Shown here: piece after piece, positions 30,242 to 38,995 of the stretch
Numbering within the stretch: position 1 is the first letter of the stretch
How the letters are laid out: each line of letters starts with the position of its first letter
Assembly: GCF_918697925.1 (NCBI RefSeq)
Contig: NZ_CAKKMF010000035.1
Location: 1 to 44,829, forward strand
Length of the DNA: 44,829 nt
Direction: 5' to 3'
Origin: Arthrobacter sp. Bi26
GTDB taxonomy: Bacteria; Actinomycetota; Actinomycetes; Actinomycetales; Micrococcaceae
The notes under the pieces: generated by a model
The model's database searches: none
What the model was told of the DNA's origin: nothing
What the model saw: the letters and a program-made list of their open reading frames with translations, nothing else
Translations under genes and position numbers: made by a program

Positions 30242-31956
30242 GGCTGTTCCCCCGCCGGAGGAGAGTCCGGGGAGTCCTCGGGGGCCGACGGTTTCATGGG
30301 AGGCGGTTTTTCCGGAAACAGCCCGGAGGGGGCGCCTGTGCCGTCCCAGTTCAGCAGGTTCACCCTGCCGCGCAGGGTGCTTTCGCCGGGCGCGGAGCCG
30401 GAGGTCTGCCGGTCGCGGAGGGCGTTGAAGGTTTCCACCGCCACCGGGACGGGCCTGCCGCTGGCTTCGCCGAACGGGGCCGAATCCTGCATGCCGGGCC
30501 CGCCCTCGAAATCGAGCGAACAGCCCATCTCTTCGAGGTCGTGGGCCTGCTCCACATGCGCCTTCGGGATGACGTAGCGCTCCTCGTACTTCGCGATCGC
30601 CATCAGCCGGTACATCTCGTACATGCTCTGGCTGTCCATCCCCACGGCCTCGGGGATGGCGTCGTCCGGGTCGTTGCCGAGGCTGATGCCGCGCATGAAG
30701 GACCGCATGGCCGCGAGCTTCCTGAGCACCGCGGCGACCCGTTCAGTGTCTCCGGCGGTGAAGAGTTCGGCGAGGTATTCCACCGGGATGCGCAGCGCGT
30801 CGATGGCGCCGAAGAGGTTGCCGGCGTCCTCGCCGTCGTGCCCCTGGTCGCGCAGCAGGTCCACAACGGGCGAGAGCGGCGGCACGTACCAGACCATCGG
30901 CATGGTCCGGTATTCCGGGTGCAGCGGCAGGGCCACCTTGTAGACCTTGGCCAGGGCGTAGACCGGCGAGCGCCGGGCGGCGTCGATCCAGTCTTCCGGG
31001 ATATTCTGGGCCCGGGCCTCGGCCTGGACGGCTGGGTCGTTCGGGTCCAGGAGCACGTCCATCTGGGCGTCGTAGAGTTCCTGGGGGTCAGTGACGGACG
31101 CCGCAGCGGTGACGGCGTCGGCGTCGTACAAAAACAGCCCCAAATACCGCAGCCGTCCCACGCAGGTCTCCGAGCAGACCGTCGGCAGCCCCACTTCCAC
31201 CCGCGGGTAGCAGAAGGTGCACTTCTCGGCTTTGCCGGTCTTGTGGTTGAAGTAGATCTTCTTGTAGGGGCAGCCCGTGACGCACTGGCGCCAGCCGCGG
31301 CACTTGTCCTGGTCCACCAGCACAATCCCGTCCTCCACGCGCTTGTAGATCGCTCCCGAGGGGCACGAGGCCATGCAGGAGGGGTTCAGGCAGTGCTCGC
31401 AGATCCGGGGGAGGTAGAACATGAAGGTTTGTTCGTAGGCGAACTTGATCTTGTCTTCGGATTCCCGCCGGACCTTTTCCACGATCGGATCCAGGTGGCC
31501 GTTCTCGGCGGAGCCGCCCAGGTCGTCGTCCCAGTTCGCGGACCAGGTGATCTTGGTGTCCTCCCCGGTGATCAGGGACTTGGGCCGGGCGACCGGGAAG
31601 TCGTCGCCGAGCGGCGCGTCCACGAGGGTTTTGTAGTCGTAGGTCCAGGGCTCGTAGTAGTCCTTGAGCTCGGGCTGGACGGGGCTGGCGAAGATCCCGA
31701 AGAGCTTCTTGACCCGGCCGCCGGCCCTGAGCACCAGCTTGCCGCGCTTGTTCAGCGCCCAGCCGCCGTGCCACTTCTCCTGGTCTTCGTAGCGGCGCGG
31801 ATAGCCCTGGCCGGGGCGGGTCTCGACGTTGTTGAACCAGACGTATTCGGTGCCCGCACGGTTGGTCCAGGCCTGCTTGCAGGTCACCGAACAGGTGTGG
31901 CAGCCGATGCATTTGTCCAGGTTCATGACCATGCCCATTTGAGCCATGACACGCAT
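30238..31956 (-). CDS. narH: respiratory nitrate reductase beta subunit (Fe-S)
   Basis: 572 residues with the four cysteine clusters of NarH: CIGCHTCSVTC (16-26), CEHCLNPSCMASCP, CRGWRQCVTGCP (the Trp variant that gives a 3Fe-4S centre), and the CTFCYPRVE...CSETC pair. It passes electrons from NarI haem to NarG. ATG 31956 shares one base with the narG TGA. Family members usually end near 510-550 residues; the last ~40 here are Pro/Glu-rich and probably disordered. The long in-frame extension to 32625 is an antisense-like shadow of narG and is not used. Confidence 0.95.
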   Translation of the reverse strand: MRVMAQMGMVMNLDKCIGCHTCSVTCKQAWTNRAGTEYVWFNNVETRPGQGYPRRYEDQEKWHGGWALNKRGKLVLRAGGRVKKLFGIFASPVQPELKDYYEPWTYDYKTLVDAPLGDDFPVARPKSLITGEDTKITWSANWDDDLGGSAENGHLDPIVEKVRRESEDKIKFAYEQTFMFYLPRICEHCLNPSCMASCPSGAIYKRVEDGIVLVDQDKCRGWRQCVTGCPYKKIYFNHKTGKAEKCTFCYPRVEVGLPTVCSETCVGRLRYLGLFLYDADAVTAAASVTDPQELYDAQMDVLLDPNDPAVQAEARAQNIPEDWIDAARRSPVYALAKVYKVALPLHPEYRTMPMVWYVPPLSPVVDLLRDQGHDGEDAGNLFGAIDALRIPVEYLAELFTAGDTERVAAVLRKLAAMRSFMRGISLGNDPDDAIPEAVGMDSQSMYEMYRLMAIAKYEERYVIPKAHVEQAHDLEEMGCSLDFEGGPGMQDSAPFGEASGRPVPVAVETFNALRDRQTSGSAPGESTLRGRVNLLNWDGTGAPSGLFPEKPPPMKPSAPEDSPDSPPAGEQP

Positions 31957-34900
31957 CAGTACTGCACCTCCTGGGAACGACGCCGGACGGTGGCCACCAT
32001 GTCGCGCTGGTTTCCGGTGGGGCCAAGGTAGTTGAACGCGTAGGCCAGCTGGGCGTAACCGCCGATCAGGTGCGAGGGTTTGACCAGCAGCCGGGTCACG
32101 GAGTTGTGGATGCCGCCGCGCCGGCCGGTGGCCTCGGACTTCGGCACGTCGATGGTGCGTTCCTGCGCGTGGTGCACGTACACCACGCCGGCCGGCATCC
32201 GGTGGCTGACGATCGCCCGGGCCACCAGGACGCCGTTGATGTTCAGGCACTCCACCCAGTCGTTGTCCTTGACCTCGATGGTTGCCGCGTCGGCGGGGCT
32301 CATCCAGACCGTGGGTCCGCCGCGGGAGAGCGAGAGCATCAGCAGGTTGTCCTGGTATTCGGAGTGGATGGACCACTTGGAGTGCGGGGTCAGGTAGCGG
32401 ACCACCACCTCCATGGAGCCGTCCTGGCCGAGTCTGGGCTCGCCGAAGAGCCGGTGCATGTCCAGCGGCGGCCGGTAGATCGGCAGGGCCTCGCCGATGT
32501 CCCGGATCCAGTCGTGGTCGAGGAAGAAGTGCATTCGCCCGGTCAGGGTGTGGAAGGGCTTGAGTCGTTCCACGTTGATGGTGAAGGGTGCGTAGCGCCG
32601 GCCACCGGTCTCGGAGCCGGACCATTCCGGCGAGGTGATCACCGGCACCGGGGCGGCCTGGGTCTGGGCGAAGGTGATGAATTTTTCCTCGGAGCCCTCG
32701 GCCAGGTCCGCCAGTTTCTTCCCGGTGCGGACTTCCAGGTCCTTGAAGCCCTGGACTGACAGCGCGCCGTTGGTGGTGCCGGAGAAGGCCAGGATGGCCT
32801 CCGCCATTTTCGCGTCAGTGTCGATCGCCGGCCGGCCGTCCGCGGCGCCGCCGAGCATCACCCCGTTGGAGCGGCTGAGCCTCTCCAGCGGCCCCTGGAG
32901 TTTGTAGGTGACGTTCTTGACGGTGAAGCCGAGTTTGTCAGCCAGCGGCCCGACGGCGGCCAGCTTGTCGGCGATGGCGGTGTAGTCGCGCTCCACGACG
33001 GAAAAAATGGGCATGTTCTGCCCCGGGACCGCGGGAATGGACATGTCCCGCCAATCCCGCACGATCCCGCCCGGCTGGGCGAGCTGGCCAGGTGTGTCGT
33101 GCTGCAGCGGCACGCTCACCAGGTCCCGGCGGACGCCCAAGTGGGTTTTGGCCTGCCGGGAGAACTCCTGGGCCAGCAGGTGGAAGGCGTCGAAGTCCGT
33201 TTTGGTCTCCCACGGCGGGTCGATCGCGGGGCTGAACGCGTGGACGAACGGGTGCATGTCGGTGGAGGACAGATCGTGCTTCTCGTACCAGGTGGCGGCC
33301 GGGAACACGACGTCGGAGAGCAGGGTGGTGGAGGTCATCCGGAAGTCCGCTGAGACCAGGAGGTCCAGTTTCCCTTCCGGTGCCTGCTCGTGCCATTTCA
33401 CGTCCTTGGGCCTGAGCCCCTCGGCATGGTCCGGGCCCAGGACATTGTTGTGGGTGCCCAGCAGGTTCCGGAGGAAGTACTCGTTGCCCTTGGCCGAGGA
33501 GCCAAACAGGTTCGAACGCCACAACACGAGGGTCCGCGGCCAGTTTTCCGGGGCGTCCACGTCCTCGATTGCCGGATTCAGGGTACGGTTCTTCAGCGCG
33601 TCAGCGATGTAGCCGGGAGTATCCTTCGCGGTGCCGGCGCCGACGGCGGCTTCCGCCTCGTCCGCGAGGTCCAGCGGGTTCCGGTCGAACTGCGGGTAGA
33701 ACGGCATCCAGCCCAGCCGCGCGGACTGGGCCAGCGCGTCCGCGGTATGCATGCCGTCCAGGCTTCCGGTGGAGAGCGGGGACTTCAGCGCGTCCGCGGA
33801 GTAGCCGTCCTGCCGCCACTGGTCCGTGTGCATGTACCAGTAGCCGGTGCCGATCATGGTCCGCGGGGGCCGGGACCAGTCCAGTGCGTTCGCCAGCGAC
33901 AGCCAGCCCGTGACGGGCCGGGTCTTTTCCTGCCCCACGTAGTGTGCCCAGCCGCCGCCGTTGCGGCCCATGCAGCCGGTCAGCATCACGAGGGCCAGCA
34001 CGGCGCGGTAGGTGGTGTCGCCGTGGAACCACTGGCAGATCCCGGCGCCCATGATGATCATGGACCGGCCCTTGGACTGCTCGGCGTTGCGGGCGAATTC
34101 GCGGGCCACCCGGATGCAGGCCTGTGCCGGGACGGAAGTGATCTCCTCCTGCCAGGCCGGGGTGTAGGGCGTCGCGGCGTCATCATAGCCGGCGGCCCAC
34201 TCCCCCGGGAGCCCGTCCCGGCCGACCCCGTACTGGGCAAGCATGAGGTCGAACACGGTGGTGACCAGCTGGCCATCCAGTTCCAGGACGGGAACACCGC
34301 GGCGGAGCACGCTGCCGTTCCCGCCGGCGTCCTCGAAGCACGGCAGCAGGATCTCGGCGCTGTCCCCGGAGACCTCGCGGAGCGACAGGGCCGGTTCGAT
34401 CCCCTCAAGGTCCAGGTTCCATTTGCCCTCGCCGCTGCCGGAGTAGCGGAACCCCAAAGAGCCATTCGGCACGGCCGGACGGCCGGTGGCTTTGTCGAAC
34501 AGGACGGTGCGGAAGGCCGCGTCCTCGGCCCCGGCCTCGTCCGGAAGATCCTTGGCGGTGAGGAACTTGGCCGGGGTGAGGGAGCCGTCGTCGCGCCGTT
34601 CCAGCCGGACCAGGAACGGCAGGTCGGTGAACTGGCGGACGTAGTCGGTGAAGAACGGCACGTCGCGCTCGACGAAGAATTCCCTGAGCATCACGTGCCC
34701 CATGGCCATCGCCAGCGCGGCGTCCGTCCCGGCCTGGGCGGGCAGCCATTCGTCGGCGAACTTCGTGTTGTCCGCATAGTCCGGGCTGACCGTGACCACC
34801 TTGGTGCCGCGGTACCGCACCTCGGCCATCCAGTGCGCGTCCGGGGTGCGGGTCACGGGGACGTTGGAGCCCCACATCATGAGGTACCGGGCGTCCCACC

Positions 34901-35666
34901 AGTCCCCCGATTCCGGGACGTCGGTCTGGTCCCCGAACACCTGCGGGCTGGCCACGGGCAGGTCCGCGTACCAGTCGTAGAAGGACGTCATCACCCCGCC
35001 GATCAGCTGGATGAAGCGGGTCCCGACGGCGTGCGAGACCATGGACATGGCCGGGATGGGCGAGAAGCCGGCGCAGCGGTCCGGCCCGTAGGCCTTGATG
35101 GTGTGCACGTGCGCGGCGGCGGCAATTTCGATCGCCTCCTGCCAGGAGACGCGCACGAGGCCGCCCTTGCCGCGGGCCTGCTGGTAGCGGCGGCGCCGCG
35201 CCGGGTCCCCCACGACGTCGGCAAAGGCCAGCACCGGGTCACCCAGCCGCGCTTTGGCCTCGCGGTACATCTCGACGAGGACACCCCGGGCATAGGGAAA
35301 GCGCACCCGGGTGGGCGAATAGGTGTACCAGGAGAAGGCCGCCCCGCGGGGGCAGCCCCGCGGCTCGTATTCCGGGCTGTCCGGGCCCACCGAGGGGTAG
35401 TCGGTCTGCTGGGATTCCCAGGTGATGATGCCGTCCTTGACGTACACCTTCCAGGAGCACGAGCCCGTGCAGTTCACCCCGTGGGTTGACCGGACCACCT
35501 TGTCGTGGCTCCACCGGTCCCGGTAAAAGATGTCGCCCTTGCGGCCGCCTTCCCGGAACACCGCCCTGCCGTCGTCGGTCTGGTCCCATTTCGTGAAAAA
35601 TCGGCCCAATTTCAACATTGCATCCGAGGCGGGTCCGTCCAACCCCGCGGCGCCTCCGGCAGTCAT
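31956..35666 (-). CDS. narG: respiratory nitrate reductase alpha subunit (molybdenum)
   Basis: 1236 residues, full length. The iron-sulfur FS0 ligands are His62, Cys66, Cys70 and Cys105 (HGVNCTGSC, then 34 residues to CPRG), and the Mo-bis-MGD ligand Asp lies in YDWYADLPVASP (about 230-240). It reduces nitrate to nitrite on the cytoplasmic side. The first gene of narGHJI; the next ATG overlaps its stop. A TAGCTT box six bases before the ATG suggests a leaderless transcript. An in-frame second Met at 16 also fits the family start. Confidence 0.97.
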   Translation of the reverse strand: MTAGGAAGLDGPASDAMLKLGRFFTKWDQTDDGRAVFREGGRKGDIFYRDRWSHDKVVRSTHGVNCTGSCSWKVYVKDGIITWESQQTDYPSVGPDSPEYEPRGCPRGAAFSWYTYSPTRVRFPYARGVLVEMYREAKARLGDPVLAFADVVGDPARRRRYQQARGKGGLVRVSWQEAIEIAAAAHVHTIKAYGPDRCAGFSPIPAMSMVSHAVGTRFIQLIGGVMTSFYDWYADLPVASPQVFGDQTDVPESGDWWDARYLMMWGSNVPVTRTPDAHWMAEVRYRGTKVVTVSPDYADNTKFADEWLPAQAGTDAALAMAMGHVMLREFFVERDVPFFTDYVRQFTDLPFLVRLERRDDGSLTPAKFLTAKDLPDEAGAEDAAFRTVLFDKATGRPAVPNGSLGFRYSGSGEGKWNLDLEGIEPALSLREVSGDSAEILLPCFEDAGGNGSVLRRGVPVLELDGQLVTTVFDLMLAQYGVGRDGLPGEWAAGYDDAATPYTPAWQEEITSVPAQACIRVAREFARNAEQSKGRSMIIMGAGICQWFHGDTTYRAVLALVMLTGCMGRNGGGWAHYVGQEKTRPVTGWLSLANALDWSRPPRTMIGTGYWYMHTDQWRQDGYSADALKSPLSTGSLDGMHTADALAQSARLGWMPFYPQFDRNPLDLADEAEAAVGAGTAKDTPGYIADALKNRTLNPAIEDVDAPENWPRTLVLWRSNLFGSSAKGNEYFLRNLLGTHNNVLGPDHAEGLRPKDVKWHEQAPEGKLDLLVSADFRMTSTTLLSDVVFPAATWYEKHDLSSTDMHPFVHAFSPAIDPPWETKTDFDAFHLLAQEFSRQAKTHLGVRRDLVSVPLQHDTPGQLAQPGGIVRDWRDMSIPAVPGQNMPIFSVVERDYTAIADKLAAVGPLADKLGFTVKNVTYKLQGPLERLSRSNGVMLGGAADGRPAIDTDAKMAEAILAFSGTTNGALSVQGFKDLEVRTGKKLADLAEGSEEKFITFAQTQAAPVPVITSPEWSGSETGGRRYAPFTINVERLKPFHTLTGRMHFFLDHDWIRDIGEALPIYRPPLDMHRLFGEPRLGQDGSMEVVVRYLTPHSKWSIHSEYQDNLLMLSLSRGGPTVWMSPADAATIEVKDNDWVECLNINGVLVARAIVSHRMPAGVVYVHHAQERTIDVPKSEATGRRGGIHNSVTRLLVKPSHLIGGYAQLAYAFNYLGPTGNQRDMVATVRRRSQEVQY

Positions 35667-35672
35667 GCCTTC

Positions 35673-35678
35673 AAGCTA
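35673..35678 (-). promoter_or_regulatory. -10 box (TAGCTT) for narG
   Basis: TAGCTT on the minus strand ends six bases before the narG ATG. A 5+5 inverted repeat GGCCC-N5-GGGCC lies at 35692-35706, just where the -35 region would be, and may bind a regulator. No FNR or NarL-type consensus was seen by eye. Confidence 0.45.
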
Positions 35679-35762
35679 GGATGCACTTTCTGGCCCGGAT
35701 AGGGCCTTAGGACACGGTGCGCACGCCGGCCGGTGCCGGTTTGGGGGCTGCCTGGCTGCGGG

Positions 35763-36512
35763 TCAGGCGAAACTCTCCAGCTCCACGCCGGCGGCCTCCA
35801 GCGCGGCCCGCACGGCGGCGGCAACGCTGACGGAGCCGGGTGTGTCCCCGTGCAGGCAGAGCGAATCCGCCCTCACCGCGATCACCGATCCGTCCACCGC
35901 CTCGACCTCGCCCTTCGTGGCGAGCCTGACGGCCCGCTCGGCGACCTGTCCGGCGTCGAGCAGCACGGCGCCTTCCTCCGTGCGCGGCACGAGGGTGCCG
36001 TCCGGGAGGTAGGCGCGGTCGGCGAAGGCTTCGGCGAAGACGGGGTGTCCGGCGTCCCGGGCGATTTGCAGCAAGGCTGAGCCGGGGAAGCCCAGGACGG
36101 GCAGTCCGGGATCGTAGGCCTGGATGGCGGCGATCACTGCGGAGGCCTGCTCGGCGTCGCGCACGGTGCGGTCATAGAGCGCCCCGTGCAGCTTGACGTA
36201 GTCCACCGAGGCGCCCACGGCATGGGCAACGCCGTCGAGCGCGCCGAGCTGGTACAGCACCGCGCCGAACAGGTCATCGAAGGTCATGTCCAGCGAGCGC
36301 AGGCCGAAGCCGGCCAGATCCGGGTAGCCAAGGTGGGCGCCGACGTTGACGTCGAGCTCGTAGGCGGCCCGGCAGGTGTCGAGCATGGTCACAGGGTCGC
36401 CGGCGTGCATCCCGCAGGCCACGCTGGCGCTCGTGACAAGCGGAAACATCGCGGCGTCGTCGCCCATGGTCCAGGTCCCGAAGGACTCCCCCAGATCAGC
36501 GTTCAGATCCAA
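35763..36512 (-). CDS. pxpA: LamB/YcsF-family 5-oxoprolinase subunit A (PxpA-like)
   Basis: 249 residues starting DLNADLGESFGTW, with the family blocks SVACGMHAGDP, VGAHLGYPD and KLHGALYDRTVRD. PxpA is one of three subunits (PxpA, B, C) that hydrolyse 5-oxoproline with ATP; the B and C genes are not in this window. The only start in frame before the conserved N-terminus is TTG 36512, inside the last codons of the upstream gene (10-base overlap). This suggests translational coupling. Confidence 0.88.
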   Translation of the reverse strand: MDLNADLGESFGTWTMGDDAAMFPLVTSASVACGMHAGDPVTMLDTCRAAYELDVNVGAHLGYPDLAGFGLRSLDMTFDDLFGAVLYQLGALDGVAHAVGASVDYVKLHGALYDRTVRDAEQASAVIAAIQAYDPGLPVLGFPGSALLQIARDAGHPVFAEAFADRAYLPDGTLVPRTEEGAVLLDAGQVAERAVRLATKGEVEAVDGSVIAVRADSLCLHGDTPGSVSVAAAVRAALEAAGVELESFA

Positions 36513-37393
36513 AACGTGCCGCCGCCCTTCGTTGGGGTGTTCGGGGTGCCGTTGTTCGGGGTGCCGCTGTCCGGCGTCGTCCCCGGTGGCGTGTCCAGGG
36601 AAGTTTCGTAGAGCGCGAGCGGCCCGGTGGTTTCTGCCAAGGCCTGCAGTTCTCCCGGGATCGTGTCCGGGATGGGCCCGAAGGCTTCCTTGGCGTTCGC
36701 CACGACCGCATGGCCCATCACCCGGTTGCCCACTCCGCCTACGACGGCGCCGATGCCGAAGGGCAGGGCACGGCCCAGCCAGGCTGTGCCCTGGGTCTTG
36801 AGCAGGGAGCGCAGGAACATCGTCTGGATCTTGGCCCGCACGGCACCGAAGCCGGCGAGGGGGACGCGCCGGGTGAAGGCCGCGGTCCAGGCCTGGGTGG
36901 GCCCCTTGCCCCGGCCCGCCGCCTGTCCGCTCAGCGAGCTCAGCAGCTGGGTGCCTTCCTCTCCCAGCATGATCGCCATGACCAGGGTGCTGGCTCTGTC
37001 CGGATCCACCATCCGCACGCCGTGCAGTTCAGCGAGCGCTGTGGAATACAGCGCGGTGGCTTCGAGGAACCCGACGGCTGCGGCGGCCGAGAGACCGAGT
37101 GCGGCGGCAGTTCCGACGCCCGGAATCACGGCCGCCCCGCCCACCAGCGCGCCGCCGCCGGTGACGGCCAGCAGGTAGTCGCGTTCCAGGATGGCGGCGA
37201 GCTGCGCCGCGGTGGCGTGCGGGTGCCTGCGCTGGAGCCTGCGGATATTGGCCAGCACCAGGGGCCGCTGGACTTCAACCGCGCGCAGGAGCACCTTGTG
37301 CAGGCCGGGCCGGGGCTGGCCTGCGGCGTCGAACATCGCGCTGTGGGCTGTTTCCTGGGCAATCTTCATTGCCGGGTTGCTGCGCTTGGCCAT
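36503..37393 (-). CDS. unrecognised glycine-rich, membrane-associated protein (EcsC-like?)
   Basis: 296 residues. A hydrophobic Gly/Ala stretch (AVTGGGALVGGAAVIPGVG, then TAAALGLSAAAAVGFLEATAL) and a second one near 230 (ALPFGIGAVVGGVGNRVMGH) resemble EcsC-family patterns, but I cannot place it with certainty. The C-terminus is a low-complexity PGTTPDSGTPNNGTPN tail. ATG 37393 has AGAGG six bases upstream. A palindrome TAAGTGCACTTA lies about 30 bp upstream of the start. It is coupled to pxpA downstream by overlap. Function unknown. Confidence 0.75.
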   Translation of the reverse strand: MAKRSNPAMKIAQETAHSAMFDAAGQPRPGLHKVLLRAVEVQRPLVLANIRRLQRRHPHATAAQLAAILERDYLLAVTGGGALVGGAAVIPGVGTAAALGLSAAAAVGFLEATALYSTALAELHGVRMVDPDRASTLVMAIMLGEEGTQLLSSLSGQAAGRGKGPTQAWTAAFTRRVPLAGFGAVRAKIQTMFLRSLLKTQGTAWLGRALPFGIGAVVGGVGNRVMGHAVVANAKEAFGPIPDTIPGELQALAETTGPLALYETSLDTPPGTTPDSGTPNNGTPNTPTKGGGTFWI

Positions 37394-37420
37394 GATCGCC
37401 TCTCGTCGGAACCATAAAAC

Positions 37421-37432
37421 TAAGTGCACTTA
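37421..37432. promoter_or_regulatory. TAAGTGCACTTA palindrome upstream of the glycine-rich protein gene
   Basis: A perfect 12-bp dyad in an AT-rich patch, 28-39 bases before the start codon. It shares TAAG-N4-CTTA with the site at 20682-20695. It probably overlaps the promoter of the minus-strand gene. 37433-37506 shows nothing else. Confidence 0.5.
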
Positions 37433-37506
37433 ACACTACACACGGGCCGGCCAGACCCAGCCCCGGGGCCGGCGCACCCCTCCGGTCCGGCCAGGTGGCC
37501 GGCTAC

Positions 37507-37512
37507 TAGACT
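37507..37512 (+). promoter_or_regulatory. -10 box (TAGACT) for a leaderless MFS transcript
   Basis: TAGACT ends six bases before ATG 37519 and no ribosome site is present. Confidence 0.5.
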
Positions 37513-37518
37513 GGGCCC

Positions 37519-38892
37519 ATGCCCGCCCTGCGAGCCCTCAGCCCCTTCGCGCACCAGGAGTACCGCGTGCTGATCACGGCGCTGGCCATCTCCATCTTCG
37601 GTTCCGGGATGTGGGCCGTTGCGATGGTCTACGAGGTGATCTATCTCGGCGGCGGTCCGCTGGAACTCTCGCTCGTGGCCGCGGCGGGCAGCGTCGGGCT
37701 CGTGGCGTTTCTGCTGGCCGGCGGCATCGCCGCGGACCGCGTCCCCCAGCGGCTGCTGATCATCGCGGTCGAGGGCGCCAACCTCGCCGTCATCGCCAGC
37801 ATCAGCGCGCTGGCCATGGCCGGTTTGCTGCAGCTCTGGCATCTGGCGGTGGGGGCCTTCGTGCTCGGCGTCGGGGCGGCGTTCTTCTTCCCCGCCTATT
37901 CCGCCATCCTGCCGCGGATCCTGCCGCCCGAGGACCTGCTGGCGGCCAACGGCCTGGAGGGGACCATGCGGCCGATCCTGCAGCAGGCCGCCGGGCCGGC
38001 CGTTGCCGGGGTCCTGGTGGCGGCCATGTCCCCCGCGTACGCCGTCACCGGTGTGGCGGTCTGCCACCTGCTGGCTTTCTGCATCCTGAACTTCCTCCAC
38101 CGCCAGCCCGCGGCAGGGGCGCCGGGCACAGTGGGCACCGAGGGTACGGCCAGCGGCGGGGCCAACGTTTCAGGCCAGACGCGGGCCAAGAAGTCCTTGC
38201 GCCACGACCTCCGCGAGGGCGTCAGCTATACCGTCCGCACGCCCTGGCTGCTGTGGACCCTGCTCTGGGCCTGCATTTCAGTGCTGTTCCTGATAGGCCC
38301 CATCGAGGTCCTCATCCCGTTCGTGGTCCGGGACCAGCTCGGCGGGGACGCGCGCATGTTCGGCTTCCTGCTCGCCATCATGGGCGTCGGCGGCGCCGCA
38401 GCCTCGCTGGCCACGGCCTCTTTTCCCCTCCCGCGCCGCTACCTCACCGTGATGATGGTGTCATGGGGATTGGGAAGCCTGCCGATCGCCGCCATCGGAA
38501 TCATGGACAGTTTCTGGGCCGTGGCCGCCGCACTGTTTGTCTTCGGCGCCACCGGCAGCGTGGGCATGGTGATCTGGGGAACCCTGCTGCAGCGCCGTGT
38601 CCCGCCGCATCTGCTGGGCCGCGTCTCGAGCCTGGACTTCTTCGTGTCGCTGGCCCTCATGCCGGTCTCCATGGCACTGGCCGGACCGGCCGCCGAAGTC
38701 TTGCCGCTGTGGCTGATCTTCCTCGTCGCGGGAACCGTGTGTCCGGTGATGGCCGCCGTCGCGATGGTAGTGGCGCGGATGCCGGCCGACGAGCTGGCCC
38801 ATCCGCTCGCCGGCGGCGCCGAAGAGGCCCGCGAAACAGAACAATCCAGCGGCGCGGAAGAACCCGCCGAGGACGGCCTGGCGGGCAGTTAA
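37519..38892 (+). CDS. MFS exporter (EntS/multidrug type)
   Basis: 457 residues with 10-12 membrane segments. The MFS motif LAGGIAADRVPQRLLI follows helix 2, and FFFPAYSAILPRILPPEDL with ANGLEGTMRPILQQAAGP is the signature of the EntS-like, MFS_3 exporters of siderophores and drugs. A charged loop (~200-235) joins the halves, and the C-terminus is acidic (EEARETEQSSGAEE). The substrate is unknown; there are no siderophore genes in the window. Confidence 0.88.
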   Translation: MPALRALSPFAHQEYRVLITALAISIFGSGMWAVAMVYEVIYLGGGPLELSLVAAAGSVGLVAFLLAGGIAADRVPQRLLIIAVEGANLAVIASISALAMAGLLQLWHLAVGAFVLGVGAAFFFPAYSAILPRILPPEDLLAANGLEGTMRPILQQAAGPAVAGVLVAAMSPAYAVTGVAVCHLLAFCILNFLHRQPAAGAPGTVGTEGTASGGANVSGQTRAKKSLRHDLREGVSYTVRTPWLLWTLLWACISVLFLIGPIEVLIPFVVRDQLGGDARMFGFLLAIMGVGGAAASLATASFPLPRRYLTVMMVSWGLGSLPIAAIGIMDSFWAVAAALFVFGATGSVGMVIWGTLLQRRVPPHLLGRVSSLDFFVSLALMPVSMALAGPAAEVLPLWLIFLVAGTVCPVMAAVAMVVARMPADELAHPLAGGAEEARETEQSSGAEEPAEDGLAGS

Positions 38893-38919
38893 GGGCGGAT
38901 CGACGCCGCCGATCCGCCC
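38893..38919 (+). terminator. hairpin terminator after the MFS exporter
   Basis: GGGCGGATC pairs with GATCCGCCC across a 9-base loop, starting directly after the stop codon. It is followed by TCATCTG, not a long T-run. It lies between convergent genes. Confidence 0.6.
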
Positions 38920-38995
38920 TCATCTGCCCCCGCGGCGACCGCCGCAAACCGGACGCCCGCACCGTCAGGGCACCGGCGCCTCAGGCCGCGGGGGC

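Noticed and set aside
30079..32031. Plus-strand open frame of 650 codons opposite narJ and narH
   Set aside because: Antisense shadow of genes with intact Fe-S cysteine motifs.
31957..32625. N-terminal extension of narH
   Set aside because: It lies wholly within narG in another frame; the ATG at 31956 overlapping the narG stop gives the normal NarH start.
33390..35489. Long plus-strand open frame (699 codons) opposite narG
   Set aside because: It is the antisense shadow of a well-conserved GC-rich gene; its translation is Arg/Gly/His-rich with no domain.
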